From the NCBI RefSeq assembly GCF_000332295.1, contig NZ_KB235930.1, forward strand, positions 895-64,894: DNA of 64,000 bases, read 5' to 3'. The number at the start of each line of letters is the position of its first letter. The first letter of the stretch is position 1. This DNA is from Fortiea contorta PCC 7126 (GTDB lineage: Bacteria; Cyanobacteriota; Cyanobacteriia; Cyanobacteriales; Nostocaceae). Positions 1 through 8,445 of the stretch are shown here, piece by piece. Position numbers and translations under genes: made by a program. A model generated the notes under the pieces. It did no database searches. It was given only the letters and a program-made list of their open reading frames with translations, and was not told where the DNA came from.

Positions 1-336
1 CAGGGGTGTAACTCCAAAAAATCCACCAAGCGTCACCTTTCGTTGAGGAGATTTCAAAAAGCTTTGGGCATAGCTCCCAGCTTGGAGTCATCTGGTGATA
101 AACATAAAAGTAAGATAATTGGAGGTAGTGACCTTTGCCGCAAGGCTTTGTGGCAGTGGGTGTTTACCAGGATTGAACCTAAGCGATCGCGCTTGGCTAA
201 TCACATAGGCGTCACCTTGGGTGGATTGCTGGATACTGAAAAAGCCGCCGGACGCCCGGTCAAGCTGGTGCGAATGAAGGTTGCATCCTATGCTGCACGT
301 TTATTGTTCCGGGAGTTGGTGAGATGTCAAAAATAG
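1..336 (+). CDS. IS110/IS116-like transposase C-terminal fragment (5' end outside window)
   Basis: The frame is open from base 1, so the gene starts outside the window; the TTG at 43 is only an internal codon. The visible 111 residues read like the C-terminal domain of IS110/IS116-type transposases: a 'LGIAPS' helix start, an invariant-looking glycine-rich turn (IIGGS), then a helix with 'CRKALWQWVF'. Family knowledge: this domain carries the catalytic serine in IS110 enzymes, but the DEDD N-terminal domain is not visible here. The stop overlaps the start of a small CxxC protein by 13 bases, suggesting translational coupling. It could be an intact gene whose start lies to the left, or a fragment. 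The family call is by resemblance only. Confidence 0.5.
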   Translation, partial: QGCNSKKSTKRHLSLRRFQKALGIAPSLESSGDKHKSKIIGGSDLCRKALWQWVFTRIEPKRSRLANHIGVTLGGLLDTEKAAGRPVKLVRMKVASYAARLLFRELVRCQK

Positions 337-503
337 TTCATTTTGTCCCTGGTGGCTGGAACGGGGAATCTGTTGTTATTGCAGTTTGCGGGAAGGAGAT
401 ATCACCCTTTGAAGCCTCATCGCTTTATACGACCTGCAACCAGTGCAAAGCAGTGCTTAAGAAAAATTTAAAAGCTGTGACTGATCGAGTGGATTACGAG
501 TAA
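324..503 (+). CDS. Small CxxC protein, 59 aa, coupled to the preceding gene
   Basis: I do not recognise a family. The ATG lies inside the last codons of the transposase-like gene (13-base overlap), and 59 codons run to TAA. The protein has cysteines at 22, 38 and 41; the last two form a CNQC knuckle, which suggests a small metal-binding or redox-active fold, though a fourth ligand is not obvious (H6 is a candidate). A lysine-rich tail follows the knuckle. Its 3' end overlaps, on the other strand, the degenerate end of a PIN toxin remnant. The protein-like composition and the overlap with the upstream stop favour a real gene; function is unknown. Confidence 0.5.
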   Translation: MSKIVHFVPGGWNGESVVIAVCGKEISPFEASSLYTTCNQCKAVLKKNLKAVTDRVDYE

Positions 504-636
504 TACCCCATGCCCAATAATCGACTAGAGTGAATTGGTAAAATTGGGAGTATAGACCTAAACAGCGATGAAACTGATCACGACGATTAACTACAGCAAC
601 CAATGGCCCCGTATCTAGCAATACACCCCGCTGCAT
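457..636 (-). pseudogene. PIN-domain (VapC-type) toxin remnant
   Basis: The first 24 or so residues are a good PIN-domain start: hydrophobic strand, then LLDTGPLVAVVNRRDQFH, with the first catalytic aspartate in 'LLDTGPL'. After that the sequence stops resembling a PIN domain (a Trp/Tyr-rich tail of about 35 residues that is partly antisense to the CxxC protein). PIN toxins are normally 130-150 aa and need three or four acidic residues, so this 59-aa product cannot be active. Its ATG shares one base with the TGA of the antitoxin gene (a GTG one codon earlier is also possible), the usual antitoxin-toxin arrangement. The likely cause is a deletion that joined the toxin's 5' end to the transposase-like region. 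Confidence 0.65.
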
Positions 637-872
637 CACGAACCGTAGCCATCCATATAATCTTTATTAGTAGACAAGTCACCTGCTGCTTCGACACAAA
701 CAATGTATTCTTGAGCTAGAGTCAAAGCTGAAATTCCTGACTTTTTTTCTTGAATAGATAACTCTTGTTTTTGTATTTTTGCTAGCAAAAATTCTACAAA
801 ATCTAATGCTTCTTGTTGCTTGTCAGGAGGTAATATCCTAACTTTGTCTATGATGAGTTCTTCAATACTCAC
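636..872 (-). CDS. Antitoxin of a PIN toxin pair (DUF2281/VapB-like)
   Basis: 78 aa with a GTG start. The N-terminal half contains 'LPPDKQQEALDFVEFLL', typical of the DUF2281-type antitoxins found beside PIN toxins in cyanobacteria; the C-terminal part, ending in 'DYMDGYGS', would be the toxin-binding tail. In intact pairs the antitoxin neutralises the RNase toxin and represses its own promoter. Here the partner downstream is broken, so the antitoxin is an orphan. It diverges from the NACHT gene, with only 64 bases between them containing a GCGATCGC octamer. Confidence 0.65.
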   Translation of the reverse strand: MSIEELIIDKVRILPPDKQQEALDFVEFLLAKIQKQELSIQEKKSGISALTLAQEYIVCVEAAGDLSTNKDYMDGYGS

Positions 873-936
873 GTTTTCTAGCCTCTGCTATAAATTAATC
901 TATTAGCGATCGCAATTATATCGTGTACATTAAGCT

Positions 937-2475
937 ATGCGTATCACTGCTTTTGATAAAGCTCTCAAGGTGAGAAAAGAGAATAGTAACCTTTTCAGTA
1001 AAACACAAGTTGACACCTTGAGTAGCTCTCTTATTGCTCTTAAACAAAAACAACAATCTGATTTGCGGGTAAAAATCATCAACTGGATAGGAAAGGGCTG
1101 GTTGATACAAATAGGCTTTTGGGTTGTTTTAATCTTTATTTATCCCAAATCTTCCCAAGTTCAAGCAATCTTTTTTTGGAATCCAAAAGTACGGAAGATT
1201 TTGGGGTTGTGGTATGTTGATTTGGCTCTAACTTGGATTCCCTTTCTCCGTTATAAATTATTTATTCCCTTCAAAGATTCCTTACTTTCTGATGCACATT
1301 TAGACACCTTTGATGTTCATACTTATTTCGCCAATTCAGATGTAAAACTTCAAGGTTCGACAGATATTAAATCAATTCGAGAAGCAATTCCTGAGATTAA
1401 AGAGCAAGTTATTCTCGAAGGCGAATCTGGATTAGGTAAATCGATGTTTCTGCGACATCTAGTCAAATCTTCCCAGCGAATTGTTGTTTACTTACCTGCT
1501 CAAAAATGCGCCCAAGGCGTGATAGAAGCTATTAAAGATAAACTGCATGGCCATGTAAAAGAAGACCCTAATTTTCTGGAAATCCTGATATACAGTGGTG
1601 CAATAGATATTTGTATTGATGGGTTAAATGAAGTTACTCCAGATACTCGCGCCAATATCACTGGTTTTGTCGAGCGTTACTTTAAAGGGAATATTATCTT
1701 GGCGACTCAGCCCTTAGAATGGACTCCTCCCTCTAACGCTCAGACTTATATTATACAACCCCTGAATCAAGAGCAAATTGAACAGTTTCTCGTATCCCGC
1801 CAAGAGATTTTACCCTCGAATGCTTCGGTCAAAGGGTCAGATTACGAGCAAGCTTGTAAAAACTATCTCGCTACTATTCTTTCTCAGCCGCAGTCAGAAG
1901 AAGAACAAAAAGCTATCCGACGGATGCTGTCAAACCCGATGGAATTGACCGTTGTCGCCCTGATGATAGCGCAGAGAGAAAAACCGAATCTATTGAATTT
2001 GCAACAGCAACAATATGAGATGATGGCAGAGGATTACAATCGCCTTTATTTTGCCAAAATCTTTCCCCTCGAAGCTTTTTCAGAAACTGTCTACCAAATG
2101 CGCCTCAACGACGAGTCAGCTATCCCTCCTGAAGAGTGGCTAGAAGAATTACAGTGCATGGAACGTCACAAAATGGTCATTAGTCGTCAGTTGGTCGATT
2201 TTGAGGAGAAACCAACTAAAAAATGGAATTTTCGTCACGACAAAATCCAAGAATTTTTTATCGTGCAGACATTTTTAGGCGAACAAAAAGATAATAGAGT
2301 AACTGAGCATATTAGTGATCCAAGATTTCGCGGTGTTTATTTTCTCTTGGCTACCACAATACCAATAGATGATGCTAAAAATTTGCGGGAAATGTTAATT
2401 CAATACGCCGCCGAAACTAAAGATCATACCGTCAGTGACACTTTCATTCAACTAGTGCGATCGCGTCAAACCTGA
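937..2475 (+). CDS. Membrane-anchored NACHT/STAND-type NTPase, 512 aa
   Basis: The Walker A motif GESGLGKS is at about residues 162-169 and the Walker B segment 'DICIDGLNE' at about 224-232, with the small residue after the Walker B aspartate expected of NACHT proteins. Two hydrophobic stretches (about 50-70 and 88-106) precede the NTPase, so the ATPase probably sits on the cytoplasmic face of a membrane. The C-terminal 250 residues look helical, as in NACHT winged-helix and helical domains; no sensor repeats (WD40, TPR, HEAT) are visible. An in-frame TAA just upstream of the ATG fixes the left limit. Larger cyanobacterial relatives, as I recall them, carry long N-terminal repeats, so this may be a minimal version. 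NACHT proteins include signalling and anti-phage ATPases; its place among toxin-antitoxin genes fits defence, but that is inference. Confidence 0.7.
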   Translation: MRITAFDKALKVRKENSNLFSKTQVDTLSSSLIALKQKQQSDLRVKIINWIGKGWLIQIGFWVVLIFIYPKSSQVQAIFFWNPKVRKILGLWYVDLALTWIPFLRYKLFIPFKDSLLSDAHLDTFDVHTYFANSDVKLQGSTDIKSIREAIPEIKEQVILEGESGLGKSMFLRHLVKSSQRIVVYLPAQKCAQGVIEAIKDKLHGHVKEDPNFLEILIYSGAIDICIDGLNEVTPDTRANITGFVERYFKGNIILATQPLEWTPPSNAQTYIIQPLNQEQIEQFLVSRQEILPSNASVKGSDYEQACKNYLATILSQPQSEEEQKAIRRMLSNPMELTVVALMIAQREKPNLLNLQQQQYEMMAEDYNRLYFAKIFPLEAFSETVYQMRLNDESAIPPEEWLEELQCMERHKMVISRQLVDFEEKPTKKWNFRHDKIQEFFIVQTFLGEQKDNRVTEHISDPRFRGVYFLLATTIPIDDAKNLREMLIQYAAETKDHTVSDTFIQLVRSRQT

Positions 2476-2584
2476 GATATTATACAAAAAAAATAGCGAT
2501 CGCTCTACACAATGCTAATTTACAATGACATAAAATGGCAAAAACTGTCATAATGTAGAAAAACAAATTTAGGAAATCACCCTC

Positions 2585-2848
2585 GTGAAAAGTATCAATA
2601 TTTCCTTACCTGACATTATGCGAGCTTATGTAGAAGAACAGGTAGCTCAAGGTGGTTACAGCAGTGTCAGCGAATATTTTCGTGAATTAGTGCGACAAGA
2701 CCAAAAACAGAGAGCTAAAGAACGTTTAGAAACAATGCTTTTGGATGGATTAAATTCTGGAGATACAACAGAAATGACGGCTACAGATTGGGAAGATATT
2801 CGTCAAGCAGTACTTCAAAGAATGAGTAAACGTCAAGATACAATTTAG
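2585..2848 (+). CDS. parD: ParD-family antitoxin
   Basis: 87 aa, GTG start, with AGGA ten bases upstream. The N-terminus (MKSINISLPDIMRAYVEEQV, then GGYSSVSEYFRELVR) is the ribbon-helix-helix DNA-binding fold of the ParD/CC2985 antitoxins: one beta strand followed by two helices. The C-terminal acidic segment would wrap the toxin. The toxin gene starts five bases after the stop. A short TGACA...TGTCA inverted repeat (2526-2530 and 2546-2550) lies upstream and could be an autoregulatory operator, but the arms are short. Confidence 0.85.
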   Translation: MKSINISLPDIMRAYVEEQVAQGGYSSVSEYFRELVRQDQKQRAKERLETMLLDGLNSGDTTEMTATDWEDIRQAVLQRMSKRQDTI

Positions 2849-2853
2849 CCGTG

Positions 2854-3168
2854 ATGCTTGAAATCAAAAAAAGACCTCAAGTTATCCGGGACTTAATAGA
2901 CTTAGCAACGTACATAGCACAAGATAACTTAGATGCTTCAGACCACTTTTTAACAGCAGCAGAAGTAACATTTAAACAATTAGCGAAAACCCCAGCTATG
3001 GGAAAATTATGTCAATTTGTTCATCCTCAACTAGAAAACATTCGACAAATAGCTATTACAGGATTTAGAAAATATCTCATATTCTACTGCGTTACCGATT
3101 CCACAATTGAGATTCTCCGAGTCATTCATGATGCAAGGGATATTGAATCCATATTTGACGAAGATTGA
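2854..3168 (+). CDS. parE: ParE/RelE-superfamily toxin
   Basis: 104 aa from the ATG at 2854 (a GTG one codon earlier is possible). The sequence has the compact ParE layout: N-terminal helices with 'DLIDLATYIAQDN', a central 'PAMGKLC' loop, then the beta-sheet core ending in 'FRKYLIFYCV' and 'ILRVIHDARDIESIF'. The 'R-K-Y-L-I-F-Y' strand and the 'H-x-x-R-D' turn near the C-terminus are hallmarks of the family. ParE toxins poison gyrase; some relatives cleave mRNA. It pairs with the ParD gene upstream and looks intact, unlike the PIN pair 2 kb to the left. Confidence 0.85.
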   Translation: MLEIKKRPQVIRDLIDLATYIAQDNLDASDHFLTAAEVTFKQLAKTPAMGKLCQFVHPQLENIRQIAITGFRKYLIFYCVTDSTIEILRVIHDARDIESIFDED

Positions 3169-3287
3169 AAATTATAATTTATTCTGCAATTAATGTAAGC
3201 GATCGCTATACTCAACGCTAGCCAATATATTTAACTTATGCTGTTAATTATATAATATAAATAGTTATTAGACATACGTAAAAAAAA

Positions 3288-3346
3288 GGGGTTAGGGACT
3301 AGAGGCTAGGGAATAGAGAAAGACATTTTTATTGTTTTTTGTGAAC
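3288..3346 (+). repeat. Dispersed repeat, copy 1 (GGGGTTAGGGACTAG type)
   Basis: This G-rich string followed by GACATTTTTATTGTT recurs, with small gaps, at 62378-62421. Shorter relatives (TTAGGGGCTAGGG) flank the hairpin at 29669-29797. The stretch from 3169 to 3469 has no gene and otherwise holds AT-rich DNA and a GCGATCGC site. Confidence 0.6.
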
Positions 3347-3469
3347 ACGGCTGATGAAATCTGTTACAAAATTATTTAACAACGAGGAGACAATCCGAAT
3401 AAAAGCAAGAAGTCTATTATTTCCACCCCCAGTCGAACATAGCCATCTATAAAATCAAACTCATGAGTT

Positions 3470-4063
3470 ATGACTCCACAAACTTTAGAGAAAATTACCA
3501 CCCTCTCAGAACAGCGATTTCTTCTACCAGGAAATTATACCTGGGAAGAGTTTGAGAAAATTTTAGCACTCACAGCAGACGCCCCCGGTTTACGGTTAAC
3601 TTATCTGGATACGTTTATAGAATTTATGACTCTTGGCGAACAACACGAAATGCTGAAAACTATTATTGGTTTTCTAATAGAATTATATCTGTGTGAAAAA
3701 GGTATAAACTTTATCCCTGTGGGTAGTGCCACTCGTCGAGCTAAAGATCAAGGTGCATCTTTTGAACCTGACGAATCTTATTATATAGGAGAAAAAAAAG
3801 ATAATCCTGACTTAGCAATTGAAATTAATATTACTAGTGGCAGTATCAATAAATTGGAAAAATATCGGCGATTTAATATTAGTGAAGTCTGGTTTTGGGA
3901 AAATAATCAATTATTTTTATATCATCTAAACAATGATAGTTATGAGCAAATTACTCAAAGTAAATTACTGCCAGAATTAGATATAAAATTATTCACCAGA
4001 TGTGTTTTAATGCCTTCAATAATTGAAGCGCGGACAGAGTTTCTCAAAGAAATTCGCCAATAG
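3470..4063 (+). CDS. Uma2-family (DUF820) restriction-endonuclease-fold protein
   Basis: 197 aa. The pattern is that of Uma2 proteins: 'TWEEFEKI' near the N-terminus, then 'EPDESYYIG' and 'NPDLAIEIN' (about residues 98-121) with the conserved acidic residues of a PD-(D/E)XK core, and '[16 protein letters not shown]' near the end. These proteins are present in dozens of copies in filamentous cyanobacteria and are presumed nucleases of unknown role, often linked to transposons. No partner gene is adjacent. An out-of-frame ATG at 3463 is not the start. Confidence 0.8.
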   Translation: MTPQTLEKITTLSEQRFLLPGNYTWEEFEKILALTADAPGLRLTYLDTFIEFMTLGEQHEMLKTIIGFLIELYLCEKGINFIPVGSATRRAKDQGASFEPDESYYIGEKKDNPDLAIEINITSGSINKLEKYRRFNISEVWFWENNQLFLYHLNNDSYEQITQSKLLPELDIKLFTRCVLMPSIIEARTEFLKEIRQ

Positions 4064-4143
4064 TTGATTTCTGCTGCAATCAGTACCATCTTGTTACCGT
4101 TATCAGCCAAAATTTTTATAGAGAAAACCTAGGTATAATCAAA

Positions 4144-5121
4144 ATGAGCATTACAAACGGTTTCGTGGGTACTGTTGGTAACACACCGCTGATTCGCTTA
4201 AACAGCTTCAGTGCAGAAACAGGGTGCGAAATCCTCGCCAAAGCTGAATTCCTCAATCCTGGCGGTTCCGTTAAAGACCGCGCCGCACTATACATTATCG
4301 AAGATGCGGAAAGAAAAGGCTTACTCAAACCCGGTGGTACAGTAGTTGAGGGTACTGCTGGTAATACTGGCATTGGGTTAGCCCATATCTGCAATGCTAA
4401 AGGCTACAAATGCTTAATTATTATTCCTAATACCCAGTCGCAAGAAAAAATCGACGCGCTGACGACATTGGGTGCAGAAGTCCGTCCCGTCCCCGCCGTC
4501 CCCTATAAAGACCCCAACAACTACGTTAAACTATCTGGCAGAATCGCCGCTGAATTGGACAACGCTATTTGGGCAAATCAGTTTGATAATTTAGCCAATC
4601 GTTTAGCTCATTATGAAACCACTGGGCCGGAAATTTGGGCACAGACAGATGGTAAAATTGACGCTTGGACAGCTTCAACTGGGACTGGTGGCACATTTGC
4701 GGGTGTGTCGCTGTATTTGAAAGAAAAGAATCCGGCGGTTAAGTGTGTTGTCGCTGACCCTTTTGGTAGTGGAATTTATAGTTACTTTAAAACAGGTGAA
4801 ATCAAGATAGAGGGTAACTCAATTACTGAAGGCATTGGCAATAGTCGCATCACTGCTAATATGGAAGGCGTACCCGTTGATGACGCTATTCAAATCGATG
4901 ATCCAGAAGCGTTGCGGGTGGTTTATCAGTTATTGAGAAAAGACGGACTGTTGATGGGTGGTTCCACTGGAATTAATGTTGCAGCTGCAGTGGCGATCGC
5001 TAAACAATTAGGCCCAGGACATACAATCGTCACCATTTTGTGTGATAGTGGTTCCCGGTATCAATCGCGGATCTTCAACCGCGATTGGTTAGCCTCTAAA
5101 GGACTTGCGGTTGAAGCGTGA
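4144..5121 (+). CDS. cysK: Cysteine synthase A (O-acetylserine sulfhydrylase)
   Basis: 325 aa, PLP-dependent fold type II. It makes L-cysteine from O-acetylserine and sulfide. The PLP lysine is K44 in '[11 protein letters not shown]'; '[12 protein letters not shown]' is the substrate-binding loop and '[10 protein letters not shown]' the phosphate-binding glycine loop. The usual serine/threonine loop TSGNTG reads TAGNTG here, as seen in a cyanobacterial subgroup. Some relatives act on other substrates, so cysteine synthase is the best but not the only reading. It is convergent with the minus-strand zincin-like gene, the stops being about 35 bases apart. Confidence 0.88.
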   Translation: MSITNGFVGTVGNTPLIRLNSFSAETGCEILAKAEFLNPGGSVKDRAALYIIEDAERKGLLKPGGTVVEGTAGNTGIGLAHICNAKGYKCLIIIPNTQSQEKIDALTTLGAEVRPVPAVPYKDPNNYVKLSGRIAAELDNAIWANQFDNLANRLAHYETTGPEIWAQTDGKIDAWTASTGTGGTFAGVSLYLKEKNPAVKCVVADPFGSGIYSYFKTGEIKIEGNSITEGIGNSRITANMEGVPVDDAIQIDDPEALRVVYQLLRKDGLLMGGSTGINVAAAVAIAKQLGPGHTIVTILCDSGSRYQSRIFNRDWLASKGLAVEA

Positions 5122-5156
5122 TGATAATTATCCCCGTCCGCAACGGTCGGGGAGTG

Positions 5157-5711
5157 TTATTCCCCTAGCCAAAAAGCTAACGGGTTTCGAGTGGGACGAC
5201 AATCAGGATAAGACCGCAGTTGATATTCTATTCCAGATTGCCAACCGAGCGGCGCAATTCCTAATCCTAAACACAGATGAGCGAGCGCGCGCGCAAATTG
5301 TTCGTGATGTCCCGGAATACCCACATGAGCATGAGCATACTCATGGAGCACTAATAATAGCCAGTCTTCTGGTATCACTCGCCCCACATCAATCAAAATC
5401 GTAATCGGGCGAGTCTGAAGATTGCATAAACCGTCAATCCCAAAAGACTCAGCCAAGGGAGCAGCAAAAATTTCAATTAGCGGTTGCTCCCAAGCATGAA
5501 AACAATCATGGCAAGCTTGAAGATATTTGGCGAGTTGGGCGTTAACTGCATCAATATGCTCATCAATCCAAGTACACACGGGTGCACGACGATGCAGATC
5601 ATATACCACATCGATCATCTCTGCGTCAAGAGCCAGACTGCGGACTGCGTACAGGTAGTCTAGCCCCCGCGCCAATGGATCGTTACTGGTGGTGGCGATT
5701 AATTTACCCAC
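5157..5711 (-). CDS. Putative zinc metallopeptidase-like protein (HEYAH motif)
   Basis: 184 aa from a GTG that overlaps the last bases of the bilin lyase gene. I do not recognise a named family, but residues about 123-127 read HEYAH, a canonical HExxH zinc site, within '[22 protein letters not shown]'-like context where a further HHE cluster follows eight residues later and could supply the third ligand. There is no signal peptide, so it is probably cytoplasmic. The overlap with the lyase gene suggests one transcript. A role in handling phycobiliproteins is possible from position only. It could also be a non-proteolytic zincin. Confidence 0.65.
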   Translation of the reverse strand: MGKLIATTSNDPLARGLDYLYAVRSLALDAEMIDVVYDLHRRAPVCTWIDEHIDAVNAQLAKYLQACHDCFHAWEQPLIEIFAAPLAESFGIDGLCNLQTRPITILIDVGRVIPEDWLLLVLHEYAHAHVGIPGHHEQFARALAHLCLGLGIAPLGWQSGIEYQLRSYPDCRPTRNPLAFWLGE

Positions 5712-6312
5712 CAAAGAAAGACAAGTATTTTGTGGGTTTAGCCGCTGTGATTTGCTCAGGACTCAGATTTGTCAGGTCAATTTCCGAGGCGTCTGTAACT
5801 CGGAATTCCGTACAGAAGGTAGCGGTGCTAAAACCACCAAACCGTTTGACGGTGCTGCTCCGCATCCGCAGACCGGGACTGACAAACCAAAACCTTTCAA
5901 CGGAACTCATAGTTTCGTACTCAGTCGTCAAAACTAATCCGTCTTCATCATCCATGTGATAGCGCCCTGCTACTGGCACAATTTCCGCATAACCCCGCTC
6001 TCGCAACAGCGAACCTTGGCGGGGATGCGAAGCATCAGGTATCAGAGAAAATACTGTTGAGCCTTTATGATTTTCCTCCTCTCTGTCCCATCCCATTGCA
6101 CCTTCCCAAGAAACGAAAGCACCCCCCACAGCCAACTTGGGGTCAACTTGATGGAGTTGGCAAATTTCAATCACTTGCGGAGCGTCAGCTGCTAGGGCTT
6201 CAACATAGATCTCAGACTCCCCAGCTTCAGACCGCTTGAAGGCTAAATGGTGTGTGGTGCGCTGCGATCGCCATTTTCCCGTGCTGAGTTGAAAAAACTC
6301 CATTGCATCCAT
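5704..6312 (-). CDS. cpcS: Phycobiliprotein chromophore lyase, CpcS/CpeS family
   Basis: 203 aa. The sequence carries the family signature: '[19 protein letters not shown]' at the N-terminus, then '[15 protein letters not shown]', '[20 protein letters not shown]', '[11 protein letters not shown]' and '[10 protein letters not shown]'-like strands of the lipocalin barrel. CpcS/CpeS lyases attach bilins to the conserved Cys-80/84-type site of beta phycobiliproteins and allophycocyanins. Which acceptor this one prefers (phycocyanin, allophycocyanin or CpeB Cys80) cannot be told here; CpcS, CpcU and CpeS are the alternatives. The frame is open upstream to 6558, but those residues are low-complexity translation of intergenic DNA, so the start at 6312 (or 6303) is preferred. 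It diverges from nblA and cpeBA. Confidence 0.85.
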   Translation of the reverse strand: MDAMEFFQLSTGKWRSQRTTHHLAFKRSEAGESEIYVEALAADAPQVIEICQLHQVDPKLAVGGAFVSWEGAMGWDREEENHKGSTVFSLIPDASHPRQGSLLRERGYAEIVPVAGRYHMDDEDGLVLTTEYETMSSVERFWFVSPGLRMRSSTVKRFGGFSTATFCTEFRVTDASEIDLTNLSPEQITAAKPTKYLSFFGG

Positions 6313-6722
6313 AATTTCCCAGCCAATTTCAAACAACAAGTTGAGTAACCTCTGTTGATCAATTATAAAACTGCGAGGGTAATCCCTGTAACATCGACCT
6401 TTTGTGGCAGTCCAAATTTTGGCAATTCCACCGTAGATAGACTCAGATATATGTGTTATCTCCGTCTCTGGTGCGTTTTGGTTTTTTGGCGATTTTTGCA
6501 AAATATTTAATGTATGGCAGAGAGCAGGGAACAGGGGATGGGGAATGGGGACACCCACTATTCAAGCAAGTTGAGGTTGTTTTTGATTTGGTAGTCCTTA
6601 ATGCGATCGTTTATTCGATAACGTCTAAATGTGTTCACTTGTCAAGCATGTGTAATTTTTGTTAATATAAGCTGTAGAGGCTAAATAAAACTAATATTGC
6701 GAAACCCTGGAGAGTAAAAACT

Positions 6723-6890
6723 ATGGATATCCCTATGGATCTGAACTTAGAGCAGAAATTCAACCTCAAACTTTACGAAGAACAGGTGAAGGGGTTAAGC
6801 CAGGAAGAATCTCAAAAGTTCCTTTTGGAAGTGCTGCGCCAGTTAATGGTGAAAGACAACATGATTAAGCATCTTCTCAAACAGGTATAG
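6723..6890 (+). CDS. nblA: NblA, phycobilisome degradation adaptor
   Basis: A 55-aa gene with a good ribosome binding site (GGAGAG, eight bases before ATG). The protein has the NblA pattern: 'LEQKFNLKLYEEQV', 'LSQEESQKFLLEVLRQLMVKDN' and a lysine-containing C-terminal helix. NblA dimers bind phycobiliproteins and bring Clp protease to them during nitrogen or other starvation. It lies 229 bases upstream of cpeB on the same strand, with a terminator-like hairpin between. An nblA next to cpeBA is, as I recall, also known in Tolypothrix/Calothrix PCC 7601. A weak NtcA-like box, GTA-N8-TAA (6652-6665), lies upstream but lacks the final C. Confidence 0.93.
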   Translation: MDIPMDLNLEQKFNLKLYEEQVKGLSQEESQKFLLEVLRQLMVKDNMIKHLLKQV

Positions 6891-6957
6891 GTGACACTTC
6901 CAGTAAAGTCACCAACCCCATCACGTTTCGCTCCTCACCAAAAACTTTCAGCAATTT

Positions 6958-6984
6958 CCCCGCTTAGGAATCCCCTAAGTGGGG
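6958..6984 (+). terminator. Hairpin after nblA, likely terminator
   Basis: CCCCGCTTAGG pairs with CCTAAGTGGGG over 11 positions (one G-U) around a five-base loop, and ATTGTTTGTT follows. It would separate nblA transcripts from the cpeBA promoter. The T-run is interrupted, so termination may be partial. Confidence 0.6.
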
Positions 6985-6989
6985 ATTGT

Positions 6990-7005
6990 TTGTTAAGGAT
7001 TATTA
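6990..7005 (+). promoter_or_regulatory. Candidate chromatic-regulation repeat upstream of cpeBA
   Basis: TTGTTA-AGGA-TTATTA matches, with one mismatch, the TTGTTA-N4-TTGTTA direct repeat reported upstream of the green-light-induced cpeBA promoter of Fremyella/Calothrix PCC 7601. It lies 115 bases before the cpeB start codon. Binding has not been shown for this sequence. Confidence 0.45.
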
Positions 7006-7098
7006 CTTTGTTTCTCATAACTGAGACTGAGATAGCCATCATCTTTTATCTTCTATATTGTCTTGTTCAAGGAACAGGCACTCAAGTTTTACAGATAA

Positions 7099-7674
<576 letters not shown>

Positions 7675-7750
7675 TCAATTGCTAGTAGCAATTAACTCCA
7701 GAGATTGACATCTAACACAGTTTAAATTAAAAGCCTTTTGGGAGAATTAA

Positions 7751-8248
<498 letters not shown>

Positions 8249-8276
8249 TTGATTCCTGGACTCGTGATTTGATCAC

Positions 8277-8293
8277 AGGGTAATTGTTACCCT
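8277..8293 (+). promoter_or_regulatory. First hairpin after cpeA
   Basis: AGGGTAA-TTG-TTACCCT is a perfect seven-base-pair stem 29 bases after the cpeA stop, just before a larger hairpin. No T-run follows it, so it looks more like a transcript-end protector or processing site than a terminator. Confidence 0.5.
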
Positions 8294-8297
8294 CTAG

Positions 8298-8376
8298 CCC
8301 GGAGATTCTTGGCTCTTTCCTTTTCCTGCAAAGGTTGAGTAATAGCAAAGAATCTCTGGGTTTGTTTTGTTTTAAA
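8298..8376 (+). terminator. Long hairpin between cpeBA and cpeYZ, likely partial terminator
   Basis: CCCGGAGATTCTT (8298-8310) pairs with AAGAATCTCTGGG (8348-8360) over 13 positions with one G-U. The 37-base loop holds its own small stem (CCTTT/AAAGG). TTTGTTTTGTTTT follows. This would end most cpeBA transcripts while letting some read on into cpeYZ, giving much subunit and little lyase. Confidence 0.7.
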
Positions 8377-8445
8377 CTGAGGAAGGCAGGCGGCAAGGGA
8401 GACAAGAGACAATGCTCCGCGCCCACTCAGCACTCAGCAATATTT

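Noticed and set aside
5105-5404. Plus-strand 99-codon frame after cysK
   Set aside because: It is antisense to the HEYAH protein, which has a clear motif and operon context; the frame has no recognisable content.
6313-6558. N-terminal extension of the bilin lyase
   Set aside because: The residues come from G-rich repeat and promoter DNA and do not match the family's start.
6652-6665. NtcA-like box before nblA
   Set aside because: It reads GTA-N8-TAA, not GTA-N8-TAC, and the spacing to a -10 is unclear; noted in the nblA entry only.
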